A stretch of DNA of 64,000 nucleotides from Bosea beijingensis (GCF_030758975.1 NZ_CP132359.1:2186811-2250810), one strand, 5' to 3'. Numbered from the stretch's first letter, positions 36,768-47,019 are shown. A program made the numbers and translations. The notes: generated by a model from the letters alone, not told the origin.

Positions 36768-38507
36768 ATGGTGGAAGGCGCAGAGGATCCTGGACGGCTG
36801 GATGTCCGAGCCGCGGCGATTATTCGCGCGGGTCTCGACCGCGTCCTCGTGTCGGATGCGTTTCGCGCCGCTCCCCAGCTTTCGGCCTTCCTGAACTTCG
36901 TCGTCGAACGCACGGTCGAGGGGCGCGCGGCCGAGCTGAAAGGCTACACGATCGCGGTGGAAGGGCTCGGTCGCCCCGCCGACTTCAATCCCCAGCTCGA
37001 TCCGATCGTCCGCGTCGAGGCCGGTCGCCTCAGGCGGGCGCTGGCGCAATATTATGCCGGTGACGGCCGCGGCGACCCCGTGCAGATTTCGATGCCGGTT
37101 GGCGGCTATGTTCCGGTGTTCACCTGGTTCGGCGGGGAGGGGAGCCGGGCTCCGGCCGAGTCCACCGATGATGCGCCCGAGCCGGATCGTCGCGCGGCCC
37201 GCCGCTGGGCCGGCCTGACGCTCGCCGCGCTGGCGCTGGGGCTGCTTGCGCTGGGCTGGTGGTATATGAAGCCGGCCCGCGAGCCGGTGAAATCCGCCGC
37301 GACCGAGCAGGTTGCCGGCGCGCGGTCCGAGGCTCCGGCGGCGCTCGCCCTCGCGCGGGTCGCGATCACGATTCCCGCTCCGCCTTCCGATCCGAAACTG
37401 GCCGACGTTCTGCGCCGCTTCTCCGCGCTGCTCGTCGACGCCATGGCCCGTTTCGACGATCTCGTGACCATCAAGGCGCCCCCTCCCGGGTCCGCCCTCG
37501 CGGAGGAGGTCGATTATGTCATCGAGATCGACGCCCAGGGCCTCGACAGCGGGGCGGTCGGGCTCGCCCGCCTGCGCTCCGTGCGGGACGGGCGCATCGT
37601 CTGGACGACCTCGTCGAGCCGCTCCTCGCTTGCGACGCTCCATGAAAGCGATCTGGCCGAGATGGCGCGGCGGCTGGCGACCCGGCTGGCCGAGCCCTTC
37701 GGCGTGATTCCCGCCGATGCGCGCCAGTTCACGACCTCGCCCGCCGTCCGCTGCATCCTGAAGGCATTCGACGCGCGCCGCACCGTGCTCCCCGAAATGC
37801 ATCTGGCGGCCCGAGTTTGCCTTGCGCAACTGACCGAGCAGGAGCCGGGCTTCTATCCGGCCTGGGCCCATCTCGCCATCATGACGCTCGCCGAACATGG
37901 CGCTGCGCCGGCTGCGCCGGCCGCGACCCCGCCGGATGACGCGGACGACGTGCGGCCTCCACTTGATCGCTCCCTCGCTGCGGCCTTGACGGCGGTCCGC
38001 CTCGCGCCGTCGGGTGCGCGCGCCTACCAGGCGCTGATGAAGGTGATGCTGCTGCGCGGCGCGGCCGACGACGCCATCCAGATGGGCCGCGAGGCGCAGG
38101 CCCGCAATCCCTATGATCCGGAGATCATGGCGGAGGTCGGAGCTCTCTACGTCCGGCTCGATCGCCCGCTCGAAGGGTTGCCGCTGCTGGAGCGGGCGAC
38201 CTCGCTCAGCGTCGCGCGTCCGCCGCGCTACGATTTCTATGCGTTTCTCGGTTCCTATCTGGTCGGCGCCGGGAAGGCGTCCGAAAGCTATGCTGCGATG
38301 CTGGCAGCCGATTCCAGCCCGCTCAGCCTGCTCGGTCAGGCGCTCGCCGCCGGCAGCGACACCGAAAAGCGGGCAAAGGCCCTTTCGCAGTTGACCGAGA
38401 AATCTCCGCTGTTCGGGCAGGACCCGCGTGCCTTCCTCGAAAGACGCGGATTTGCCGGTTCTGTCATTGACCGAATCCTGGCCGCGCTAGGGCTGAACAC
38501 ACCCTAG
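36768..38507 (+). CDS. Membrane-anchored protein with N-terminal CadC-like/cyclase-associated region and C-terminal TPR region
   Basis: A 579-residue protein. Residues 1-120 match a region seen at the N-terminus of many rhizobial TPR/adenylate-cyclase-like proteins (LSAFLNFVVERTVEGRAAELKGYTIAVEGLGRP then DPIVRVEAGRLRRALAQYY), which looks helical and may bind nucleic acid or protein. A membrane helix lies near 147-167 (RWAGLTLAALALGLLALGWWY). A TolB/FlgO-like beta domain follows (LADVLRRFSALLVDAMARF; VDYVIEIDAQGL), then helical repeats from about 380 (AAALTAVRLAPSGARAYQALMKVMLLRGAADDAIQ). No cyclase or kinase motif is present. Function unknown; a membrane-bound sensor or regulator is a guess. 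Confidence 0.7.
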   Translation: MVEGAEDPGRLDVRAAAIIRAGLDRVLVSDAFRAAPQLSAFLNFVVERTVEGRAAELKGYTIAVEGLGRPADFNPQLDPIVRVEAGRLRRALAQYYAGDGRGDPVQISMPVGGYVPVFTWFGGEGSRAPAESTDDAPEPDRRAARRWAGLTLAALALGLLALGWWYMKPAREPVKSAATEQVAGARSEAPAALALARVAITIPAPPSDPKLADVLRRFSALLVDAMARFDDLVTIKAPPPGSALAEEVDYVIEIDAQGLDSGAVGLARLRSVRDGRIVWTTSSSRSSLATLHESDLAEMARRLATRLAEPFGVIPADARQFTTSPAVRCILKAFDARRTVLPEMHLAARVCLAQLTEQEPGFYPAWAHLAIMTLAEHGAAPAAPAATPPDDADDVRPPLDRSLAAALTAVRLAPSGARAYQALMKVMLLRGAADDAIQMGREAQARNPYDPEIMAEVGALYVRLDRPLEGLPLLERATSLSVARPPRYDFYAFLGSYLVGAGKASESYAAMLAADSSPLSLLGQALAAGSDTEKRAKALSQLTEKSPLFGQDPRAFLERRGFAGSVIDRILAALGLNTP

Positions 38508-38639
38508 CGGCCGGCCCCCGGCGCAAGCTGTGGCGGAACTGTGGCGCATCGCTCGCATAACCGCGCCGGCAAGGTTAATCTGCGGTTCGAGCCGTGATTC
38601 GTTCCCTTTCCGATCCCCTGACCTAGCGCGAGCGCTGCC

Positions 38640-40124
38640 GTGGCACCTGCCCGCCTGAAAGCCCTGCATCCTCTCGCCGGCGCCGTCACCGGCCTGTCGG
38701 CCGGCGCCGCGACTGCGATCCTGCTCCCGGGCGGGCTCGGCGTGGCGCTCGGCCTGCTCGCGTCCGGCGCCGGTTGCATGCTGGCGATGCGTGCCTTCGA
38801 GCGCCGCAGCCTCGCCCGTCACGAACTGGCCATGGCGGGCGTAGGCGAGGTCAAGGTCAGACTCGCGACCAATGCCATCCGTCTCGACGCGCTGTCGCAG
38901 CGCGTCCAGCAGATGCCGATGCGCGATGCCGATGCCGCGCCCGCGCGCGCCGCCATCCATGAATTGACGGCCGAGGTCGGCCTGCTCGGCGATCTGATCC
39001 ATCAGGTCGCGACGACGCTCGCCGATCACGAGACCGTCCTGGCCCGCCTGCCTGATCCCGCCGTAGCGCTTCCGGCGCCAGTGCCCGAGGTGGTGCTCGA
39101 TCCTGAGGCGGTGCGCCGGGAGCGGGCCGACAAGCTTGCAGCCGAGCGTGCCGCCGCCGCAGCCGCCGCGCGCGAGGAAGCCGAGGCCGAGCGCGCTGCC
39201 CTGATCGGCAAGGCGCTCAGTGAAGGCGGGCTCGAAGTCCATCTGCAGCCGATCGTTTCGCTGCCGCAGCGCCGGACCTGTGGTTATGAGGCGCTGGCGC
39301 GCCTTCGGCTGGACGAGAGCACGCTGCTGCTGCCGCACGAATTCATCGACACCGTCGAGACACGCGGTTTCGGGCCGACGCTGGACGCGCTCGTCCTGAC
39401 GCGGGCGCTGGCGATCGCGCGCCATCTCGGCTCGAAGGATGGCGGCATCTTCGTCTCCTGCAATTTCAGCAACGCGACCTGGACGTCGTCGCGGGCGCTG
39501 GCCACCCTGACCCGTATCCTCGACAAATATCGTGAACATACCGGCCATCTCGTCATCGAGATGCCGCAGGCGATCTTCCGTGAACTCGACCCGACCAGTC
39601 TCGGCCTGCTCGGCGCGATGTCGGCGAACGGGGTGCGTTTCGCGCTCGACCAGCTCGTCGACCTGCGCCTCGATCCGCGCGGCCTGTTCGATCGCGGTAT
39701 CCGCTACGTGAAGGCGCCGGCCGCGCTGCTGCAGGCTCATCTCGACGGCCGGATCCAGAGCGATATCGACGCCGGCGACCTCGCCGCCTTGCTGGCGCGC
39801 GTCTCGATCACCCTCGTGGCTGACGAGGTCGCGGACAACCCCGCCGCCGCCGACATGATCGAGCTCGGCGCCACGATGGGGCAGGGACAGGCCTTCTCGC
39901 CGCCGCGCCCCGTCAAGCCCGAGATCTTCGCCGAGCCGGAACCGGCGCTCGCGGCACCGCCGGCACCGGCCGAACCCGCTCGTCAGCCGGAAAGCATCGT
40001 CGAGCGCTTGCTTGGGCAGGAGCGCCTTGCCCAGTCTCTCGCCGCAGCGCCCGAGCCGGCCGCGTCGCAAACCCGCCCGGAGCGGTTGCCCTTCCGGGCC
40101 GTGCTGCGTCGCGCCAGCGCCTGA
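38640..40124 (+). CDS. Degenerate EAL-domain membrane protein, TipF-like
   Basis: A 494-residue protein with a GTG start. Residues 10-50 form two closely spaced membrane helices; 60-190 is coiled coil ending in an Ala/Glu-rich helix; the EAL domain starts near 188 (LIGKALSEGGLEVHLQPIVSL). E217 in YEALAR is kept, but the paired aspartates of DDFGTG read FALDQLVDL, the ELTE-type motif reads VIEMPQ, and TAEGVE reads VADEVAD. It should not hydrolyse cyclic di-GMP, though it may bind it. Caulobacter TipF, which positions the flagellum, has the same layout; assignment to TipF is inference. Confidence 0.78.
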   Translation: MAPARLKALHPLAGAVTGLSAGAATAILLPGGLGVALGLLASGAGCMLAMRAFERRSLARHELAMAGVGEVKVRLATNAIRLDALSQRVQQMPMRDADAAPARAAIHELTAEVGLLGDLIHQVATTLADHETVLARLPDPAVALPAPVPEVVLDPEAVRRERADKLAAERAAAAAAAREEAEAERAALIGKALSEGGLEVHLQPIVSLPQRRTCGYEALARLRLDESTLLLPHEFIDTVETRGFGPTLDALVLTRALAIARHLGSKDGGIFVSCNFSNATWTSSRALATLTRILDKYREHTGHLVIEMPQAIFRELDPTSLGLLGAMSANGVRFALDQLVDLRLDPRGLFDRGIRYVKAPAALLQAHLDGRIQSDIDAGDLAALLARVSITLVADEVADNPAAADMIELGATMGQGQAFSPPRPVKPEIFAEPEPALAAPPAPAEPARQPESIVERLLGQERLAQSLAAAPEPAASQTRPERLPFRAVLRRASA

Positions 40125-40213
40125 CGCACGACCGTTTCCCGCGCTCTCCGGTTCCGCTTCCGGCGAATCCCGTCTAGATCAGGCCTTGTTGAAGGGCGAA
40201 GCTCGCCTTTCCC

Positions 40214-41107
40214 ATGAAGCTGCCGGAGATAGAGACAGTGTCGCCATCGGGGATCGCTTCCACCCTTCCGCTTTCGGGTTTCTCGGAGGTCGCCGATCGC
40301 TTCGATCTCTGCCTGTGCGATGTCTGGGGCGTGGTCCATAACGGCGTCGCCGCCTATCGCGACGCGGTCGCCGCCCTGATGCGGATGCGCGAGCATGGCA
40401 TCAGCGTCGTTCTCGTCACCAACGCGCCGCGCCCGGCCGATGTCATCGTCGGCCAGCTCGACGGCTTCGCCGTGCCGCGCGAGGCCTGGGATGCGATCGT
40501 CGCCTCCGGCGATGTCTGCCGCTCGTTGATCCGCGAGCGCGCCGGCCAGCCGATGTACCGGCTCGGCCCCGATCGCGACCTGCCCTTGATCGCCGGGCTC
40601 GACGTGCGCGAGACCTCCCCCGACGAGGCGGCCTATGTGCTCTGCACCGGCCTGTTCGACGACGAGAAGGACACGGCGGCGACCTACGCCGATCTGCTCG
40701 CCGGCTTCGCCGCGCGCGGTCTGCCGCTGATCTGCGCCAATCCGGATCTCGTCGTCGAGCGTGGCGGGCGCATCATCCCCTGCGCCGGATCGGTCGCGCT
40801 CGCCTATGAGGAGATCGGTGGCCGGGTGATCTATGCCGGCAAGCCGCATCGGCCGATCTACGAGGCGGCGGTGGCGGCGGCCGAGAAGGCGCGTGGAACC
40901 GCGATCGCCCGGGACAGGATCTGCGCGATCGGCGATGCGATCCGCACCGACATCGCCGGGGCCGACGCCTTCGGCGCGGCCGGCATCATGGTGCTGGCCG
41001 GCATCCACGCCCAGGATCTGATGGAAGCGTCATGGGATGAGCGTCACGGCTGGTTCGGCCGGCAGACGCATCGCCCGGCCTACGCGATGCCGCATCTGGT
41101 CTGGTGA
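40214..41107 (+). CDS. HAD class IIA phosphatase, TIGR01459 family
   Basis: A 297-residue hydrolase. The nucleophile is D36 in LCDVWGVVHNG; the second Asp of DxD is Trp, which is the rule in this family. Motif II is TNAPRP near 79, the capping-domain side has GKPHRPIYE near 214, and the acidic motif GDAIRTDIAGAD lies near 240. Substrate is unknown; relatives act on sugar phosphates or nucleotides. It is probably transcribed with the EAL-protein gene upstream (89-base gap). Confidence 0.85.
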   Translation: MKLPEIETVSPSGIASTLPLSGFSEVADRFDLCLCDVWGVVHNGVAAYRDAVAALMRMREHGISVVLVTNAPRPADVIVGQLDGFAVPREAWDAIVASGDVCRSLIRERAGQPMYRLGPDRDLPLIAGLDVRETSPDEAAYVLCTGLFDDEKDTAATYADLLAGFAARGLPLICANPDLVVERGGRIIPCAGSVALAYEEIGGRVIYAGKPHRPIYEAAVAAAEKARGTAIARDRICAIGDAIRTDIAGADAFGAAGIMVLAGIHAQDLMEASWDERHGWFGRQTHRPAYAMPHLVW

Positions 41108-41113
41108 GGCCTC

Positions 41114-41500
41114 TCAGGCCGCCGAGCAGACCGATTCGATCTTCGTCTTCAGCGTCTGCGCGTTGAACGGCTTGACGATATAGTTGCTGACGCCTGCCTT
41201 CTTGGCGGCGACGACGTTCTCGGTCTTCGATTCGGCGGTGACGATGATGAACGGCGTTTCCGACAGCGCCGTCTCCTCGCGGACTTTCTGGAGCAGCTCG
41301 AAGCCGCTCATCGGCTCCATGTTCCAGTCGGAAATGACCAGGCCGTATTTCTTGTCGCGCATCTTCGAGATCGCGGTCGAGCCGTCCGAGGCATCGTCGA
41401 CATTCTCGAAGCCGAGCTGCTTAAGCAGGTTGCGGATGATGCGGACCATCGTCTGGTAATCGTCGACGACGAGGATCGGCATGGACGGATCGAGAGCCAT
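41114..41500 (-). CDS. Single-domain response regulator, CheY-like
   Basis: A 128-residue receiver domain without an output domain. The acidic pair is in ILVVDDYQTMVRII, the phosphorylated Asp in LVISDWNMEPMSG near 57, the switch Thr in FIIVTAESK and the Lys in IVKPFNAQT. The tight match to CheY (LKQLGFENVDDASDGSTA) suggests flagellar motor control, but no che genes are near. The start at 41500 has GGAG eight bases upstream. Its neighbours across the window include a possible flagellar-positioning protein (EAL/TipF-like). Confidence 0.9.
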   Translation of the reverse strand: MALDPSMPILVVDDYQTMVRIIRNLLKQLGFENVDDASDGSTAISKMRDKKYGLVISDWNMEPMSGFELLQKVREETALSETPFIIVTAESKTENVVAAKKAGVSNYIVKPFNAQTLKTKIESVCSAA

Positions 41501-41726
41501 TCTGGTGCTCCAGGCATGACGGTTGCGGTGCTGGGAGATACCAGCGCCGTGCCGCTTGTCTGAGTGATAGCGGCGCGGCCTTGCGAACCGGTTAATCCGA
41601 TTGCGAACTGACGCAAGGGTAGAACGGTGCGCTGCACCAAAGTCCAATTGCCTTCATGTTGCGGTTGCGAGATGTTTAACCGGACCGCAGACAGGAGGGC
41701 GCAGGCCCGCGGGCCGCGCGTGATCC

Positions 41727-42182
41727 ATGGCCGTTCAGCCGATGCCCGGCGGGCTCTACACCGTCCACGCCTTCGAGGATCTGGCCATCGGCCGGAGCGA
41801 AAGCCTGATGCGGACCGTGATGGAGCGGGATGTCGCGCTCTTCGCGGAGCTGTCCGGCGATGCCAACCCGATCCATCTCTGCGACCAGTTCGCTGCCAAC
41901 ACCAAATTCGGCCAGCGCATCGCCCATGGCATGCTGACGGCGAGCCTGGTTTCCGCGCTGCTCGGTACGCGTTTGCCTGGCCCCGGTGCTGTCTATCTCT
42001 CGCAGACGCTGACCTTCCTCGCCCCGGTCAAGATCGGCGATGTCGTCACGGCCCGCGTCGAGGTGGTCGAGCTGGTGTCGGAGCGCCGCCGGGCGCGCTT
42101 CTTCTGCGAATGCCTCGTCGACGGCAAGGCCGTGATGGAAGGCGAGGCCTGGGTCGCGATGCCGCCGAGGTCGCGCAGTTGA
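41727..42182 (+). CDS. MaoC-like (R)-specific enoyl-CoA hydratase
   Basis: A 151-residue hot-dog-fold hydratase. The catalytic Asp/His pair is in SGDANPIHLCDQFAANTKFGQRIAHGM (residues 43-69), identical in pattern to PhaJ-type hydratases. It adds water to trans-2-enoyl-CoA giving (R)-3-hydroxyacyl-CoA, which can feed polyhydroxyalkanoate. No ribosome site is obvious. It stands upstream of ribF on the same strand with a 95-base gap. Confidence 0.87.
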   Translation: MAVQPMPGGLYTVHAFEDLAIGRSESLMRTVMERDVALFAELSGDANPIHLCDQFAANTKFGQRIAHGMLTASLVSALLGTRLPGPGAVYLSQTLTFLAPVKIGDVVTARVEVVELVSERRRARFFCECLVDGKAVMEGEAWVAMPPRSRS

Positions 42183-42277
42183 GGCTTTCGGCCGGCGCGC
42201 GGCCTTGACGCCCCGCCGGGCTTCGCCGCAAAGACGATCATCGCCCGCGTTTCAGGGCAGGTGGACGTTACCGATTG

Positions 42278-43261
42278 ATGCCATCCCAAGCCGATGCGCC
42301 TGACCGCCCCGAGCCGACGGCCGTAGTCCTCGACCTCGACAAGCCCCTTCCCGAAGTCTTGCGCGGCGCCGTCCTGGCGCTGGGCAATTTCGACGGCGTC
42401 CATCGCGGCCATGCCGAACTGGCGCGCCGCGCCGTATCTCTTGCCGCGGAGTTGGGGACCAGGCCCGCCGCCTTCACCTTCGAACCGCATCCGCGCAGCG
42501 TCTTCCGGCCCGAGGAGCCGATCTTCCGGCTGACTTCGCCCCAGCTCAAGCTGGAATGGCTGGCCGATGCCGGCCTGCGTCAGGTCTTCGTCCTGCCGTT
42601 CGACCGCGATATCGCGGCGGTCCCCGCCGAAAGCTTCGTCGATGACCTGCTGATCGGCCGGCTCGGTGCCGCCGGCCTGGTCTGCGGCTACGATTTCCAT
42701 TTCGGCAAGGGCCGCACCGGCTCGCCCGAGATGCTGCAGGCCCATGGGCTTGCCGCGGGCATACCGGTGTCGGTCGTGTCGCCCTATTCCTGGCAGGGCG
42801 AGCCTGTTTCCTCGACGCTGATCCGCACGGCGCTGGAGGCCGGAGATGTCGCGCGCGCCGCGACGTTCCTCGGCCGGCCCTGGCAGGTGCGCGGCCTTAT
42901 TGCGCACGGCGACAAGCGCGGGCGCGAGCTCGGCTATCCCACTGCCAACATGCAGCTCGCCCGCGATTGCAGGCTGCGCCACGGCATCTATGCGGTCCGG
43001 ATGAAGATCGACGGCACCTGGCATGACGGCGTCGCCAGCTTCGGCCGTCGCCCGACCTTCGACGACGGCGCGCCGCGCCTCGAAACCTTCGTCTTCGATT
43101 TCTCCGGCGATCTCTATGGCCAGCGCGTCGATGTCGCCTTCGTCGACTGGCTGCGCGGCGAGGAGAAGTTCGACTCGCTGGAGGCCCTGATCGTCCAGAT
43201 GGATGCCGACAGCGCCCACGCACGCGACATTCTGGTGGGAACGCCGCCCTTCCTTCCGTAA
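42278..43261 (+). CDS. ribF: Bifunctional riboflavin kinase / FAD synthetase
   Basis: A 327-residue enzyme making FMN and then FAD. The N-terminal nucleotidyltransferase domain has LGNFDGVHRGHAEL near 37 and CGYDFHFGKGRTGS near 137 and ends with VSSTLIRTAL; the C-terminal riboflavin-kinase domain has GRELGYPTANMQL near 218. Length matches the family. The ATG at 42278 is preferred over the TTG one codon before. About 200 bases follow before ileS, in which I see no gene. Confidence 0.95.
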   Translation: MPSQADAPDRPEPTAVVLDLDKPLPEVLRGAVLALGNFDGVHRGHAELARRAVSLAAELGTRPAAFTFEPHPRSVFRPEEPIFRLTSPQLKLEWLADAGLRQVFVLPFDRDIAAVPAESFVDDLLIGRLGAAGLVCGYDFHFGKGRTGSPEMLQAHGLAAGIPVSVVSPYSWQGEPVSSTLIRTALEAGDVARAATFLGRPWQVRGLIAHGDKRGRELGYPTANMQLARDCRLRHGIYAVRMKIDGTWHDGVASFGRRPTFDDGAPRLETFVFDFSGDLYGQRVDVAFVDWLRGEEKFDSLEALIVQMDADSAHARDILVGTPPFLP

Positions 43262-43462
43262 GCCGCGCCTGCTAGAAGCCCCTCATGCCCGCCAAACGCG
43301 CCATGCTGATCGATCTTTCCCGGCGAATTACGGGCCCGGCTGCCGCCTCGCGCTAGACAAGCGCGGGCGCTTGCGCAGTCCGGGTTGAAGACCGCTTTTC
43401 CCGTTTTACGCGTGGACGCCCGCGGCCCCTGACCGGCCCGCCGTCCCGACTGTCCGAGCCGG

Positions 43463-46400
43463 ATGATGACCGACAAGACCAACACCGCCAAAGCTGCCGA
43501 GACCGCTGCCGACGGCGTCGACTACTCGCAGACGCTGTTCCTGCCCCAGACCGAGTTCCCGATGCGCGCCGGCCTGCCGCAGCGCGAGCCGGAATTGCTG
43601 GCCCGTTGGGCGAAGATGGACCTCTACCGCAAGCTGCGCGAAGCGGGGCAGGGCCGGGACCGTTTCGTCCTGCATGACGGCCCTCCCTATGCCAATGGCA
43701 ACATCCATATCGGCCACGCGCTGAACAAGGTCCTCAAGGACCTCGTCACGCGCTCGCAGCAGATGCTCGGTTACGATTCCAACTACGTTCCGGGCTGGGA
43801 CTGCCACGGCCTGCCGATCGAGTGGAAGATCGAGGAGCAGTACCGCGCCAAGGGCCTGAACAAGGATGACGTCCCGGTCGTCGAGTTCCGCAAGGAATGC
43901 CGCGCCTTCGCCGAGCACTGGGTCGATGTCCAGCGCGAGGAGTTCAAGCGCTTGGGCGTCGAGGGTGACTGGGCCCATCCCTATCTGACCATGGCCTATC
44001 CGGCAGAGGCGCAGATCGCCCGCGAGATCATGAAGTTCGCCGAGACCGGCCAGCTCTATCGCGGCTCCAAGCCGGTGATGTGGTCGGTGGTCGAGAAGAC
44101 GGCGCTGGCCGAGGCCGAGGTCGAGTACGAGGAGCACACCAGCGACACGGTCTTCGTGGCGTTTCCTCTTGATCGCGATAAGCCGCCGCTGGCGGGGCAT
44201 TTCGTGACCTCGCCTGAGCACTCAGCAATTGCCGATGTCGATGCAATGATGGCTGCTTCGGTCGTAATCTGGACAACTACGCCTTGGACAATCCCTGGTA
44301 ACCGAGCGATCTCGTTTAATCGCAAGATCGCCTATGGCCTTTATACGGTAACTGCTGCTCCGGAGAATAACTGGGCCAAGGTGGGCGCCAGCTACATTCT
44401 CGCCAAGAACCTCGCCGAAAGCGTTTTCAAAGCAGCGAAGGTTGAGGCCTTTAAGCCTGTTATGGATGTTCCGACGGAATGGCTTGCTGAGGCAACCGCA
44501 GCCCATCCCCTGCGCGGCCACGGCTACGACTTCGACGTCCCGCTGCTCGACGGCGATCATGTCACCGACGATGCCGGTACCGGCTTTGTCCACACGGCGC
44601 CCAGCCATGGCCGCGAGGACTTCGACGTCTGGATGGCCAATGGCCGCCAGCTCACCGAGCGCGGCATCGACACCCGCATCCCCTACACCGTCGATGCCGA
44701 TGGCCGCTTCACCAAGGAGGCGCCGGGTTTTGAGGGCGCGCAGGTCATCACCGACAAGGGCGACAAGGGCAATGCCAACGACGTCGTCATCAAGGCGCTG
44801 GTCGAGGCCGGCAACATCATCGCGCGCGGCCGCCTGAAGCATCAGTACCCGCATTCCTGGCGCTCGAAAAAGCCGGTGATCTTCCGCAACACGCCGCAAT
44901 GGTTCATCGCCATGGACAAGCCGATCGGCGAGGCCGGCGCGCCGGATGCGGCCGATCCGCAGCCGGTCGCGGGTGGCAATGCCGACACGCTGCGCAACCG
45001 CGCGCTGAAGGCGATCAAGGAGACCGAGTGGGTTCCCGCTGCCGGCGAGAACCGCATCACCGGCATGATCGCCAACCGGCCGGACTGGGTCGTCTCGCGC
45101 CAGCGCGCCTGGGGCGTGCCGATCACCGTCTTCGTCGAGAAGGAGACCAAGGACATCCTCGTCGATGCCCGGGTCAATGCGGCGATCGCGGAGGTATTCG
45201 AGGCCGAGGGCGCCGATGCCTGGTTCACCGATCTGGATGGCGCCCGCTTCCTCAAGCCCTTCGGCTATGATCCGGCCAGGTACGAGCGCGTCACCGACGT
45301 GCTCGACGTCTGGTTCGACTCCGGGTCGACCCACGCCTTCACGCTGGAGAAGCGCGCCGACCTGCGTGCCCGCCGCCGCGGCGATGGCGGCAAGGACCGC
45401 GTGATGTATCTCGAAGGATCGGACCAGCATCGCGGCTGGTTCCATTCGAGCCTGCTGGAGAGCTGCGGCACGCGCGGCCGGGCGCCCTACGATATCGTCC
45501 TCACCCATGGCTTCTGCCTGGACGAGAAGGGCGAGAAGATGTCGAAGTCGAAGGGCAACGTCACCGCGCCGCAGGACATCATCAAGGACTCCGGCGCCGA
45601 CATCCTGCGCCTTTGGGTCGCGGCCGCGGACTATTCGGACGACCTGCGCATCGGCAAGGAGATCCTCAAGACCTTCGTCGAGACCTATCGCAAGCTGCGC
45701 AACACCATGCGCTGGATGCTCGGCACGCTCGCCCATTTCAGCGAGGATGTCCGTGTCTCCGACCCGCAGACCATGCCGGAGCTGGAGCGGTTGATGCTGC
45801 ACCGCCTCGCCGAGCTTGGTCCGCAGGTCGAGGAAGCCTATCGCACCTACGACTACAAGAAGGTCGTGTTCCTGCTTTCGCAGTTCATGAACACGGAGCT
45901 TTCGGCCTTCTATTTCGACGTCCGCAAGGACGCGCTTTACTGCGATCCGCTCTCCAGCCATGTCCGCAAGAGCGCGCTCACCGTCGTCGATCACCTCTTC
46001 CGCTGCCTGACCACCTGGCTCGCACCCATCCTGGTCTTCACCGCCGAGGAAGCCTGGCTCGATCGCTATCCCGACCAGAAGGCGGGCGAGGGCTCGGTCC
46101 ATCTCGAGCGCTTCGTCGCGGCCAAGGCCGAGTGGCTCGACCCCGAGCTCGCCGAGCGCTGGGCCAAGATCCGCCGCGTGCGCCGTGTCGTCACCGGCGC
46201 CCTGGAGCTCGAGCGCGCGGCCAAGCGCCTTGGTTCCTCGCTGGAGGCGGCGCCGCAGGTCTTCGTCTCGGACAGCGATCTCTATGCCGCCCTGTCGGGC
46301 GCCGATCTCGCCGAGATCAGCATCACGTCGGGCATCCGCGTCGAGAGCGGGGAGGGGCCGGCCGAAGCCTTCCGCCTCGCCGACGTGCCGGGCGTCGCGG

Positions 46401-46537
46401 TCGTGCCGCATCGCGCGGCCGGGATCAAATGCGCGCGGTCGTGGAAGTATTTCGACCCGGCGAGCGCTGACAAGGCTTATCCCCGGGTGACGCCGCGCGA
46501 TGCCAAGGCTCTCAAGGAGCTGGGAGTGCGCGCCTGA
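43463..46537 (+). CDS. ileS: Isoleucyl-tRNA synthetase
   Basis: A 1024-residue class I synthetase. The HIGH motif is at residues 82-85 ([12 protein letters not shown]) and KMSKS near 692 ([10 protein letters not shown]). The CP1 editing domain contains [14 protein letters not shown] near 270. The C-terminal zinc region keeps only KCARSW and lacks the further CxxC pair of E. coli. Codons 252-351 (44216-44515) have about 43 of 100 third positions A or T, far above the sequence on either side, although the protein sequence remains normal. The stop overlaps the lspA start by one base. Confidence 0.97.
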   Translation: MMTDKTNTAKAAETAADGVDYSQTLFLPQTEFPMRAGLPQREPELLARWAKMDLYRKLREAGQGRDRFVLHDGPPYANGNIHIGHALNKVLKDLVTRSQQMLGYDSNYVPGWDCHGLPIEWKIEEQYRAKGLNKDDVPVVEFRKECRAFAEHWVDVQREEFKRLGVEGDWAHPYLTMAYPAEAQIAREIMKFAETGQLYRGSKPVMWSVVEKTALAEAEVEYEEHTSDTVFVAFPLDRDKPPLAGHFVTSPEHSAIADVDAMMAASVVIWTTTPWTIPGNRAISFNRKIAYGLYTVTAAPENNWAKVGASYILAKNLAESVFKAAKVEAFKPVMDVPTEWLAEATAAHPLRGHGYDFDVPLLDGDHVTDDAGTGFVHTAPSHGREDFDVWMANGRQLTERGIDTRIPYTVDADGRFTKEAPGFEGAQVITDKGDKGNANDVVIKALVEAGNIIARGRLKHQYPHSWRSKKPVIFRNTPQWFIAMDKPIGEAGAPDAADPQPVAGGNADTLRNRALKAIKETEWVPAAGENRITGMIANRPDWVVSRQRAWGVPITVFVEKETKDILVDARVNAAIAEVFEAEGADAWFTDLDGARFLKPFGYDPARYERVTDVLDVWFDSGSTHAFTLEKRADLRARRRGDGGKDRVMYLEGSDQHRGWFHSSLLESCGTRGRAPYDIVLTHGFCLDEKGEKMSKSKGNVTAPQDIIKDSGADILRLWVAAADYSDDLRIGKEILKTFVETYRKLRNTMRWMLGTLAHFSEDVRVSDPQTMPELERLMLHRLAELGPQVEEAYRTYDYKKVVFLLSQFMNTELSAFYFDVRKDALYCDPLSSHVRKSALTVVDHLFRCLTTWLAPILVFTAEEAWLDRYPDQKAGEGSVHLERFVAAKAEWLDPELAERWAKIRRVRRVVTGALELERAAKRLGSSLEAAPQVFVSDSDLYAALSGADLAEISITSGIRVESGEGPAEAFRLADVPGVAVVPHRAAGIKCARSWKYFDPASADKAYPRVTPRDAKALKELGVRA

Positions 46538-47019
46538 TGACGCCAGCCCGCCGCCTTGGTCTGCTGACGGTCCTGATCGTCTTCATTTCCGATCAGCTCC
46601 TGAAGTCGTGGCTGCTCTACAGCGTCGGGCTGGCGGAGAACGGGCCGTACGATCTCGCCTCCTTCCTGACGATCGTGCTCGCCTGGAATCGCGGTATCTC
46701 CTACGGGCTGTTTCAGCAGGGCACCGATCTCGGCCGCTGGTTCCTCGTGGTCATTTCCTTCGTCGCGGCCGTCTGGCTCTGGCGCTGGATGTGGCGCGAG
46801 CCGCGAGGCTTCTCCGTGTTCAGCCTTGCGCTGATCATCGGCGGGGCGCTCGGCAACGGGGTCGATCGTGCCGTCTATGGCGCGGTCGTCGACTTCGTCC
46901 ATTTCCACTGGGGCAGCTTTAGCTGGTATATCTTCAACATCGCCGATGTCGCGATCGTTGTCGGGGTGCTCGGCCTGCTATATGAGTCCTTCCGCCCGAG
47001 CGTGGAAAAAACAGCTTAA
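46537..47019 (+). CDS. lspA: Lipoprotein signal peptidase (signal peptidase II)
   Basis: A 160-residue inner-membrane aspartyl protease that removes lipoprotein signal peptides. Four helices are evident; the two catalytic aspartates lie in GALGNGVDRAVYGAVVDF and FNIADVAIVVG. The motif AWNRGISYGLFQ is family-specific (usually N-x-G-x-(A/S)-F/Y). It starts within the stop codon of ileS. Confidence 0.95.
   Translation: MTPARRLGLLTVLIVFISDQLLKSWLLYSVGLAENGPYDLASFLTIVLAWNRGISYGLFQQGTDLGRWFLVVISFVAAVWLWRWMWREPRGFSVFSLALIIGGALGNGVDRAVYGAVVDFVHFHWGSFSWYIFNIADVAIVVGVLGLLYESFRPSVEKTA

Noticed and set aside
44222..46411. Minus-strand open frame of 729 codons inside ileS
   Set aside because: ileS is complete on the other strand. 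The frame starts inside the codon-use block but has no motif of its own, so it does not explain that block.
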